Positions 27,347 through 40,000 of a stretch of 64,000 nt of DNA are shown here, piece after piece. The translations under genes and the position numbers were made by a program. A model generated the notes under the pieces. That model saw only the letters and a list, made by a program, of their open reading frames with translations, made no database searches and was not told where the DNA came from. Position 1 is the stretch's first letter, and each line of letters opens with the position of its first letter. Where the stretch lies: NCBI GenBank assembly GCA_012295275.1, contig CM022674.1, positions 1,481,677 through 1,545,676 of the forward strand, read 5' to 3'. The DNA comes from Chrysomallon squamiferum. Taxonomy: Eukaryota > Mollusca > Gastropoda > Neomphalida > Peltospiridae.

Positions 27347-30300
27347 TTGATTTTCAATTCAGGTTAAATATTTTTGTTGCTGGCTGTATTGTGACATTTC
27401 TGATTGGGTGGTCAGTTTACAAAAATCTGAAAACTTGAAAATGAGGACTAAATGATTAAAATAATTTTACCACTTTTGATAATTATGATGATGAAAAAAA
27501 AAAAGTACACATTATTAACTGGTTCCCATCCCCCTGAAAAAACAATTAAAAAGAAAAAACAAAACTAATGATACTACTTATAATAAAAGTTTAACTGAAT
27601 ATTTTCTTACTGTTTGACATCAAATGATTCATTCATTAAAATCCTGTTGTCCTGTGTCTGCTCAACTATCAATCATAATTTTTATTAATAATGTGTTTAA
27701 CTGGAAAATAAAATCCTAGTAAAAAAATACAACAAAATGTATTGTGTAGTTGGCTTCTGGAATATTTTTTATTTTTTTAATTTATTTTTATATAAAATAT
27801 TTTATTTTTGTATTTTAATTTTTTTATTTTTAATTTATTTTTTATATGAAATATTTTATTTTATTTTATTGTATTGTATTGTATTTTAGTTTGTTTTATG
27901 TTGTTTTATTTTATTTTATTTTATTCTATTTTATTCATTTATTAAAACAAACTATTTTAGCATTTAATACAAGCATAACCTAGGTTTCAAATTTCTTCTG
28001 AGTTTTCGTTCAGTTAACAGACGGATATTTCAGAAACGCTTCTTCCTCAGAATTCCATCATTCTGATTGTCTGTCAGCACCAATTTTTCCTAAAAACATG
28101 TTGACATCACCGCCATCATTGTTAAATCAATATTTTGGTGAATGAACTCGCGTGTAATTATCAGGTTTTTCTGCAGACACACCACTCTAATTAACGTGTG
28201 GCTGCTGACTTCAGATAAAGACTCCCATGTCTAAACGGATCAGGCCGTATTGGTCTGTGATCAATAACTGAATATTTACTAACACCAAGCATGTCAGCTT
28301 GTGGGCTTTGACGAATTTCACTCTCTTTTTCTCCGAGCTTTCTCTTTACATAATGTAAATCATTCCAATATTTATGCAGAATCGTGATAAAACCCGTGCA
28401 GAATCAGTCTTGCACATTAAGCATTAGGCTGATTGTCCCCGTAGTCTGCTGTGACAGGTGAATCTGGTGTTTGAGATGGCCTGGTGTTAAATGGATCTTC
28501 CTGTTGGCAGTCATGACAGAATTACTGACAGGGTGTTAGATGAGACACCAGTGGAAAATTAAACCCCAACGATTTTTATCTACGTTTTTTTCCCCGGGTT
28601 TCAGTGACTTGCATAGTTGAGATGAGATGTAACAGATGCTAGCCACTGTTGTCCTTCGGTTCTCACCATGTCACTGACAAAATGGCAGATAACAATAAAC
28701 AAAAATAATTATCAGTCATTCTTCAGTGTGTGAATTATGATTTGCGTTTATATTTAAATAAAATACAAAAGTACATGTTTGTAATATTGTGTTTTGTCCT
28801 CCTGAAATCGGTTTATATTAAAACTGATGTTTCTTTGGTACTGAAATACTTTTATTTAAAAAAAACGAAAAATGCATGATTTTTTTTTGTGTGTTAATGT
28901 TGATAAAGATAATTTATATGGAGAAATGAAATAATATAAATTAATTTAAAATTGTTTTATTTATTATGTAATTTTTTTTTTTAGGAATATTTATAACTGA
29001 ATAATACAATAAGATATTAAAACAGGATTTGTAGACAGTTAGTCAAACACATGAATTCACTAACATGCATGCTAAAGAGGATAATTAAATTTTCATTTAT
29101 GTACTGGGCATGGGTACTTGAATCTTTTGTAGTACGAAACAGAGGTATTTAATAAAATGGATGCTATAACAATCTTTATTACACATAACAGATTAGGCTG
29201 GGCTGTTGTAATGGGATATAGAGTTGAATCATCAGGAGCTAAGATGGGGGGGGTGACTTGACATAGTCACAAGTGCCAAAAATGTGAGATGGGCCCAGTG
29301 TTTGATCAGTCATTATTTCAAAACTGATAAGAATTTGGCCCAAAAGTTTGCATGCATCCATCAAATTTGTTACATTTTACCAAAATTGGAGATGATCATC
29401 CACAGAACTCGGGTCAAGTTGGTAACAGGATGACCCTGTATTTTACATTGTGGATCTCAAATTTTCATATATGTAATGGGGTGGATATTTGAATTTATCT
29501 GTAACAGCATATACGTATAATGAATGCTGTGTATTTAATGTGGGGAGGGATACTGAAATTTTCATATTTTTAAAGAGGTGGGTATTTGAATTTTCATACA
29601 TTAGTGTGGTGGTCAAATTGTCCAAGTGTTAAATGAATGAGTGTGGAAGACTGTTTTGATTAGCAGAATATAAAGAAGAATAAAACAAAAAAAAAAAAAA
29701 CTGAAGTTATTTTAAGACAACACTGTTAATTTTGTGTTATTTCTAGTTCAAGGCATGCTGGTATTGTCTTTTCTAAATTAAAAATTAATCAAATTTTTTT
29801 TTTTTTTTTTCTTCTAGTCGGACTAGTAGTCATGGCAGCAGACCTCAGAGTTCTGTGATAGGTCTTGTGTTGCCCGTGGAGACGAAGGACCTGAAGACAG
29901 TGGACAAGTCCAAAAGTGGTGATGACCAGTCGAGTACGGGCGAAACCAAACATCTGGGGATCTGTGTGACAGGACTGCCCCTCCGGTCAAGTGGTACGAC
30001 AAACAGCATTACAGTTAGACAAACAGCCTTACAGTTAGAAAAACAACGTTACAGTTAGAAAAACAGCGTTACAGTTAGATAAACAACAGTTAGAAACACA
30101 ATGTTACAGTTAGACAAACAGCGTTACAGTTAGAAAAACAACGTTACAGTTAGAAAAACAGCGTTACTGTTAGAAAAACAATGTTACAGTTAGATAAACA
30201 CTGTTACAGTTAGAAAAACAATGTTACAGTTAGACAAACAACGTTACAGATAGAAGAACAACATTACAGTTAGATAAACAACATGACAGTTAGACAAACA

Positions 30301-33300
30301 ACGTTACAGTCAGAAAAACAACGTTACAGTCAGAAAAACAACATTACAGTTAGAAAAACAATGTTACAGTTAGACAAACAACGTTACAGTTAGAAAAACA
30401 GCGTTACAGTTAGAAAAACAGCGTTACAGTTAGAGAAACAACATTACAGTCAGAAAAACAACATTACAGTTAGAAAAACAACATTACAGTTAGAAACACA
30501 ATGTTACAGTTAGAAACACAATATTACAGTTAGATAAACAGCGTTACAGTTAGAAAAACAATGTTACAGTTAGAAAAACAACGCTCCCTTTTTGGGCTAG
30601 GCAGTGCCATCGTAATGCCTAGGCATTCAGAGCTTTTGGAGTCTCCTGAATTGATGATGAGGGGGACCTCGTGTGATCCATGTATTGTTGTCAATACATG
30701 TTTTATGGTTGCATATGTAGAGGAAGCCCAAGGGGAAGGGTGTCTGTAATACTGTTAAGACTGCCCAGGGACAAGGTTTAATCTACTGATAAAGTCTTCA
30801 TCCTGTGCAATATAAATATTTATTGCTATTTTGTTTTTTTTAATAATTTCTTAAGTAAACAATAACTTGTGTTTTACTATTATTATTATTATTATTTTTT
30901 TTTAATAATTTCTTAAGTAAACAATAACTTGTGTTTTACTATTATTATTATTATTTTTTTTTTTTAATAATTTCTTAAGTAAACAATAACTTATGTTTTA
31001 CTATTATTATTTGTTTTTTTTTTTGTACTAATATATATGTGGTAATATCAACACATATTTAAGCTTGGTTTTAAATCTAAACTGGTTAAATCCTTTTGTT
31101 TCCAATGTGCTGATGATTGCAGCTGACAATATTTTTAAAATATGTATCGGAATGCTTCATCAAAACAGTTTGCATGTGTTTCATTTGTTTCTTTGTTTTC
31201 TCATAGATACAAGTTTGCGTGATGGACTTTTCCACGAGTACAAGAAACATGGAAAAGTTACCTCTGTGCAGGTGTGTGGTGACTCGGAAAATCGTTACGC
31301 CATCGTCAGTTTTAGGAGGTAAGTTTGAAAACCCTGGCTCTCGTATTAAAACACAGTGAAAACTTGCCAGGCTAAATTGTTTGTTGCTTTTTATCATTTG
31401 TTAATTTTATTTTGTTTTATTTTTTTTAAGGTTTTGGTGTTTATTGTTAATCAGAAAATATTTTTTATTTCAAATATATTTACGTTTTTTTTTGGGGGGG
31501 TTTATTTCTTGTTTGTTCATTTTCTGTTTTTTATTAAAGAAAATACACACACACACACACACGCACGCACACAATCACATGCAGTGTACAAACACTGTTC
31601 AGCTAGAAACAGGCTAATTGAAACGGGCTAATACATATTGTTCCCTCTATTTTTAGATAAATTTCAGAAAAATAAATACCAAAGTAAGAAAGGTATACTT
31701 ACATGTATTTTTGTTTACAGGCCTGAAGATGTGACAAAGGCACTGGAAGCTTCGCAAGGCAAACTGTTTTTTGGAACAAAGATTAAAGTGGAACCGCACG
31801 AAGGAGTGGGTTAGTAAACTAGTCACTTTATTTCTTACTAGTCTTAGTAAACTAGTCACTTTATTCTGTTAGTAGTCTTAGTAAACTAGTCACTTTATTT
31901 CTTACTAGCCTTAGTAAACTAGTCACTTTATTCTGTTAGTAGTCTTAGTAAACTAGTCACTTTATTCTGTTAGTAGTCTTAGTAAACTAGTCAACTTTAT
32001 TATGTTAGTAGTCTTAGTAAACTAGTCACTTTATTTCTTACTAGCCTTAGTAAACTAGTCACTTTATTCTGTTAGTAGTCTTAGTAAACTAGTCACTTTA
32101 TTCTGTTAGTAGTCTTAGTAAACTAGTCAACTTTATTATGTTAGTAGTCTTAGTAAACTAGTCACTTTATTTCTTACTAGCCTTAGTAAACTAGTCACTT
32201 TATTATGTTAGTAGTTTTAGTAAACTAGTCACTTTATTCTGTTAGTAGTCTTAGTAAACTAGTCACTTTATTCTGTTAGTAGTCTTAGTAAACTAGTCAA
32301 CTTTATTCTGTTAGTAGTCTTAGTAAACTAGTCAACTTTATTCTGTTAGTAGTCTTAGTAAACTAGACCTTATTTCTTACTAGTCTTAGTAAACTAGTCA
32401 CTTTATTACATTAGTACTCTTAGTAAACATGTCACTTTATTTCATTAGTAGTCACACTGTCTAGGGGAAGGTTCATTCAAAAGATACCTTACTGCTAATT
32501 ATTGATAATAATGTGTTCCTTAATTTTTAAGGATGACTTGAATGCTTAATGCTTAAAATTATTTAATGTTCATATTCGTGTTATATTAATTATCTTTCAA
32601 ACAACTGAATATGTGATGCTTAAAATTATTTAATGTTTAATATTCATTCCTGTTGTATTAATTGTTACATGTTACAAAATGCTAGGCTGTTTGAAATCAG
32701 TATATGTGTGTGTGTGTATACATAAAGAAAAAAGATAAGTTTCGAAAATTTAAAAAAAAATAGAAAAAGAAATAATTGATAGATATGTTAGTGTGTGTGT
32801 GTGTGTGTAAAACTGTGTATATGTAGACACACAGATATACGTGCTGATATGTACACTGGAAATTTCCTACACAAATTAAAACGTCTTATCATAACCAGCT
32901 GAAAAGAACCCCAGTTTGTAACTGTACTTGTAAACTGACGAATACACAAAGTGGCCATTTTTCACTCTTATATATAATCTCTGCTACATTTGTCAGTGCA
33001 TCTTCTTTAGAGAATAAATAGTTTTGCTTGTTATCATTCTTTCATTTAACGAGCCTATTTTAGCACAAAAGTCACATCTTCGGCAATAAATGAGCAGGTT
33101 TTAAAATGTTGAATACATGTAATCTGACCCAGTTATTTTTTAAAAATATTTAAAATAATAATAATTAAACAAAATACTGAGAAGGCTGTAAATGTGTGAA
33201 AAGAGATATGTTCATTGTTTTATATATATATATATTTTTTTAATAAGTGAAATTAGTAAAAATAAAACTGCTCAAAATAGTGAATTTTTTTGATGGAAAA

Positions 33301-35130
33301 AATGTGGCTGCAAAAACAAAATAAATAAAAATTTATTTAATTTATTTTTATTTATTATTACCAGTAGCTGGATAGTTTTGTAAATATAATATTCTTTGTT
33401 ATTATTATTTTTTTTTATCCTGTTTTGACTGTTTATTTTGAATATTCATGAAAATGACAGCAGATTTTTGACAGCAGAAAAAATAAAAACTATATTTAAG
33501 AATATAGTATTTTTATATTTTTCATTTTTTGATCTTGATTGTTTTTTTGATCTCTATTAACATCATAAATATGCAGTGATGAATAAATTATTATTTTTGC
33601 TTTTAATAACCGAAGTAAAGGTTTATTTTTATGAAATGTGCAGTAAATTAACCAAAAAAAGGTTTATTTTTAATTCATTAAATTTGAGAAAATATTAAAT
33701 TAAAAAAGTAATTGATGATGACAGTATTACTTTTGTTTTATTTGCGTGTGTGTTTAGGTATGTGTAAATCTTTGCGTGTATGTGTTTAGCTATGTATAAA
33801 TCTTTGTGCATCTGTTACTGTGGGTCCATTACAGTGTTGTTATACCTTGCAAATTTTAAAATATAATTTACTTTTCCTTCACTATCATTTTTTGTCCTTC
33901 ACAGATATCAGTAGTTTCAATAACAAAATGTTGTTTCATGAATTGCTAAAACAGTCTTGTCGATTCATTAACACTTATTAAAACTGTCTTTATTGCTTGG
34001 TGATAATTTATGAAATCTATTTATGAAAGTCTCAAGGTTTCATTCTGCGACTTTCTTTTTCATAATCTTTCCTAACGTTGCTTTTCTTGCACATTTTATC
34101 CCAACGATCATTGAGTGAAGTTGTTGCTGTTGTTGTTGTTGTAGAAGTTGAAGATGGCGACCTGCGATCGAACGAGGCAGAGATGGATGAGTACCACCCG
34201 AAGGCCACTCGAACTTTGTTTGTGGGAAATCTTGAGAAGGATACCTCAGTGCAAGACTTACTGGAACGATTCGACCATTTTGGAGAAATCATCGTAAGTG
34301 AAAATGGCAGGGGAAAAACTAAATATTTCAAGAAAAATTACTATATTTAAAAAAATAAATAAATAAAAATTACAAACAGCAGTTTTGATATAGAAATATT
34401 AATATAACATACATTATTAGCCATACTTGAAATATTCTGGGGGTGTGCATATATATATATATATGTTGTATTTACATGAACCCATAGAGTAAATGAGATT
34501 GCTAATAATACACATTCACATTTATATATTTAATTATATTTTCAAACAGGTCTGTGTTTTAAAAAACTTGAAACCTCCAATGCATTTCTAACAGTTTGTC
34601 ACAGGCCGCATGAAATCCGAATGCTTACGAAATTAGTTTATTTCAGTATAGTTTGATCTGCGAAAAGCAGCGTTACGTTTCTTCATTTCACTTACCTTTT
34701 GCTCTGGGTTTATTATTATTATTATTATTATTTTTTGGTTCTTGTGCTCGAGACAGAACTAACGCAATGTTTTTGCTTACATCTTCTTTTTTTTTTGCCA
34801 ATTTTAACAGGATGTTGATGTGAAGCGTCAAGGTGCGGCTTCTGCTTATGCATTTGTCCAGTACGCTGACATGACAAGTGTCGTGAAAGCCCTTCATGAA
34901 ATGGAAGGTGAACACATTGGAGCCAACAAAATTAAGGTTTGGTTTATCTACTTACTTTTTGTCCTGATTAAAGGCAGGGCAGAATTGTCACAGGATATTT
35001 ATAATCATACAGAAAACAAAAATTATTGCTAAGCAGATATTTACTTCCGTCATTTACATTCTTGGATGTTTAAAGATCTCATGGAGTGAATTGAAAGATA
35101 AATATAGAAGAAAATTAATAACAGTTTGTG

Positions 35131-35162
<32 letters not shown>

Positions 35163-36953
35163 AAAGAAAAAAAAGGGGTCAGGGATCTAGTAAAAGTAGA
35201 GAAAGCAGGTTTTGTAAAGATCTTTCGGATTTGTTAAGTTTTTCTTATTCATATGGAGGAGTGTTTTTATCTGACTGATTATAAACATTCTTGTTTTTAA
35301 TCTTTTTAATCAGGTTACAGTAAATATATTTCCAGTGCTGAATTACACTGTAATACTAACCCAGACTGTGTTGTCAATATTATAAAGTGGAATTGATTTA
35401 TTATTATTTCAATGTAAATAGATTTATAATTATTATTATTATTAAGTAATACAGATTTATAAGTCAGGTAGATTTATTATTGTCATAGTCATGTAGATTT
35501 ACTATTATGATAAAGTAACTATTATGAATTAAAATAGATTTATTATTATCATAAATCGATAAAGTCATAGATAGATTTATTATTTACCTAAATTAAAATG
35601 GAATTATTATCATAAAGTAATAGAGATTGCTTTTTATTATAAATTAAAATAGATTTATTATTATCATAAGTAATAGAAATTTATTATTACATATTGAAAT
35701 AGATTTTTTATTATCTTAAATTAAAATAGATTTATTATTATCATAAGTAATAGAAATTTATTATTACATATTGAAATAGATGTATTATTATCTTAAATTA
35801 AAATAGATTTATTATTATCACAAAGTAACAGAAATTTATTATCATCTTAAAATAATGTAGATTTAAATTTCTAACAGTGGGTATTTTTGTTTTGGTTTCA
35901 GCTTGGATTTGGCAAGAGCATGCCCACAAACTGCGTTTGGCTGTACAACATTGGCGAAAACGTTGGCGAGAAGTTTTTGTGTCGAGTTTTCACTCGTTAT
36001 GGCGAGGTGAGCCACGGCGTCATCGACCGAGTCAAATGCAAGGCCCTCGTCTACTTCACCAACCTCGATGACGCGCAGTACGCTGTCAACGAAATGAGAA
36101 ACAGGAGCATTGGGGGCAAGAAAATACAGGTGTGTTAATTAAGGACAACAGATACCATATCCCTACTAACCCTTTCCCTACATAGTTATATATATATATA
36201 TTTGTATATACTGGACCCAAAATTATATAACTGTAAACTGCATAAAGCAGGTTTATCTATATAAAAAATGCATCTCATTATCCTGCTAGAAGAAGTTAGC
36301 AAACATTATAGCAGCCCAAAAGAAGATAATATGAATTCTAATTTTTTTGGTGTGGTGGTGGGGGAACTATTGTCATTATGGGAATGACAGTGGGATTCAA
36401 TTACACAGTGAAAAGGTTAAAGTGGTTGTCCCGTACATGGTTTGGTTTAAAATATATCTTTATCAGTTGCCCTGTTTTTCTGCATTATGTAGATTACATA
36501 ACTCATATATCAGCACCTTTTGTGCATTTTCCCTTTTTTTCTAGAAAACAGCATATTAAGTATATTCTTGTTGTTAGTATAAATGGAATGTAATAGAGGC
36601 TTATTCGTATTGTTTTATTATTTGAATTTTATTTCTTTTTGAAATTTATAGGATTATTATTTTTTTTTCAAAAACAATTTTTCCCATAACAGGGGAACAC
36701 ATCTTATAGGGAATATCTTTTTTTATTATTTTGGTTGTTGTTACAGATCGATTTTGCGAGTCGGGAATGTCAAAACAAATTCTTCGACAAGATGGAAAAA
36801 ACTGGGCAGCTGCGACCAGGTGAATGGCCTGATGAAAGAGGTGGAGCAAGAATCAATCGAAAAGTGTCTGAGCCTTTCACAGATGAAACGATGTACGTGT
36901 ATTTTTATATGACATTATTTTAAGTCTTTGTTTTTCAATGACTGCAACTGAAT

Positions 36954-37038
<85 letters not shown>

Positions 37039-40000
37039 ACTCCCATTTTTCTCACTCATTCTTTCTCTGTGCATCTCTATTTCTGTCTGTCATTCCATAT
37101 CTCAATACCAGTCTCTCACATATTAAAAGCTTGTTGTTTAAACATGCCACGAGAATCAGAACTGATACTACATTTTCCATTCAGACTTCAGAGCTTGAAA
37201 TCAAGGGTTTTGCAACCATTACAACTTTTTTTTATGAAAAAAAAACAATGTTAATACTGATGTCACATTGCTGGTATTTAAATGTGACAGTAATAATTCT
37301 ATTGAACCAAATTGTTAACTACTTAAATCTGTTTGTCATTTTATTTTTTTTTTATTTTTTTTTTTTTATATTCTTCAGATTTTCACCAAAATTTCCTACC
37401 ACTTTCAAGAAAGGATATTACCGATCAGGTCGCAACAGCAGAACAGGAAGTTGGCGAGGCACAGAACCATTTACCGAAGAATTCGCAGGCACAAGGCGAC
37501 AGAGGTGAATGTTTGAATAATATTTTGGTTACGTTATTTTGTTGTTATTGTCGTTTAATAAAAGCAACAAAAGAAATAAAATAAAAATCCTATTTAATAG
37601 CCCGAGCAGTTATCTCATTTTCATCACATTTTTGCATCTAGCAGTTCGTGCCAGTATTGTGATCATACGCACACTTACATGAGAAAAACTTAGAATTTGT
37701 TAATTTTTTCTCTTTCAGGTCTACTGAAAGTTTTACTGCACCAACCAATGGTGATTATTACAAGAGCACAGACGACTCGTACGAGCAGGAGCTTCGTGAA
37801 TACGGATTCAGTCAGCGTGAACGGCGCGAACGAGGTCTGGGGGACGACTGCAGCTTCGACGAACGCTCCAGACTGTCGGTCGACGAATATGACGACAGGA
37901 AGATAGACATTTTCAGAAGCGACAGTCCAGGAAGTGACAGGAATTCGTACGTCTCGGAGAATCGTTACCGAAACCGCTCTGAGGACAAAGGCTACAGAGA
38001 ACATTACAGCGATCCTGATCGCATCCGCGCCAGCCGCGACTTCGACCACCACAGCGACATCAGCCGAAGCCAGTCTCCCGTCTCGTTTCACAGCACAGGT
38101 CGGAGTCCGAGCAGGCGAAAAGACGATGACATTGCTCTGCGAGGGTCGTACACTCCTCCCACGCCAACAGAGGAGGAGCCCCCTATGTACAGGGGGTCGT
38201 ACTTCTCTGGCAGTGGCGACGGTGATTATTCCAGGAAATCTCGTGATAAAAACGATGTGCTTCATCGGCATCATTCGTCGGACGAGTCGGTTGCGAAGTC
38301 GCAGCCATGGAGTGTTGTTACTATGACGGCGGGAAGTGGTAAACCTCAGTCTGAAATTGTGAAAGTACCTGAAAAAGTGACAGCAAGAAAACGTTCGTAC
38401 GAGGATGCGTTATTGACTAAAGATAGTGTTAAATTGGATCACAAGGTTTCTAAAAAAGTGGATAGTTCAGTGCTAGTGAAATCCGCAGTCTCTGTGGATA
38501 GATCTAAACTCATGTCAAAAGCTCTGCAACCAGATAAATTCAGGCTGGACAAAAGTGAGAAGGAATTATTTCTTAAGCATTCTCGATACGACAAAATACT
38601 GCACAAAGCATTTGGCGAGGGACACGTGACCGGAAGTCCTGGTTCTACGAACAGCCACCCAGAGTCGGATAACGGTTCTCTCGGTGAGTCGGATTTACTG
38701 GAACTTCACGGACAGAAGCAGCTGCTGCTGAAAAAGCTGCAGCAGCTGGAAGACGGCGGCACGATGAGTGACAGTGAAAATCAAAAGAACGATGTGCGGA
38801 TTGTGTCGAAAAAACGCGAAAGCTTGGACAGCCGCATTTTCAAAAACTTGAAAAGTGGCCGGCTGGAGTCCAAGAAGCACAAACTCGAGGCTGTTATTGA
38901 TAACGCACAGAGCTACCGGAAGCAGATGGAGAAAATGAGAATACTTGAGATAAATAAAGTGGGGAAAGATGGCAGCATTGAGAAACGAAGAAAGAAAATT
39001 GTTTCCTCTGCCGTTGTCCCCGTGGTGTTAAAAACAGATGACAGTGAGGGAGAAGAGACTATATCCAATTCTCCTAAGGAAATTTCTGCTGATTTCCGTC
39101 AGATAAAAAGAAGGAAGTGCGAAAATAAAGAGACTGATAGCCTAAAAGGCCGATCCTATAGGAAAAAAGAAAAAGGATTTAGCAGTGACGATGAAGGTGA
39201 AGTCCGGAGTCTCAAGAAAAGAGATTCCTATGACTTACTGACCAAAACTATTAAAGTTCATGATGAAAGTTTCCATTCGTCGTTTCATTTTCCATTAACT
39301 AAATCACCCAGATATGACAGTCATACTCCATTAGAACCATTAGAACATTTGGAGAAGAAGTCTTTACCTGTTATTATTAAAGATGAATCTGATGAAGTGT
39401 TAGAGGATCCTAGAAAAAAGAAGTATTCCAATTATAATGAGCATATTTCCTCATCTGGACCGAGTAGAAATGTCACACCAAACATCGTTCCAGCTGACAG
39501 TTCCACAACGTCACCTAAAGACGAAAAATTGACTTTTGTTATACAAAACACACAAGAATGTCCGTCAAGTCCACATGTTGATGAATCTAGTTTACCAGAG
39601 CCTAGTGATGATGTTCAGGAAATCAGTCCAAAGGATGCCAACACTGTGACACAGAAATGGAGCAAGCCTGTTCCGTTTGACATGTCAGAGCCCGACACCA
39701 AGCCAGAGGATGAGAAATCTGATACTTCTGGAGAGCACATTGAAGGTTTAGTTGATTCTACTTCAGTGTCATCTGCTGTCAAACCACACAGCCCGTCTCC
39801 TGTGGCTGCTGTTGATGACGAGTTCTCAGACAGCTCAGAGGAGGAACCAAAGACTCCTGGTGAGCTCAGTCTCGAGGAGCGAATTCGTAGATTGGATGAG
39901 CAGATGAGCATGGCTGCTCTGAACAAACCTTCTGAACTGCAGCTCTTGTCCAACACATCAATACCCAGTCCATCCAGCCAGCCTCTGAGCACGTCGAGTC

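Larger units (their letters stand above)
29994..31206 (+). other. spen intron, 1,213 bases, within RRM2
   Basis: Half of the intron is the 20-base minisatellite; the other half holds a unique stretch (30584-30830) and a three-copy 61-base repeat (30834-31012). Confidence 0.9.

Noticed and set aside
30061-30583. Regular 20-base repeats considered as a CRISPR array
   Set aside because: Repeats are contiguous with no unique spacers, and the context is a eukaryotic intron.
37690-38274. 194-codon minus-strand open frame over the start of the giant exon
   Set aside because: Antisense shadow of a long, unbroken, GC-richer coding exon; the plus-strand frame is continuous with flanking spen exons.
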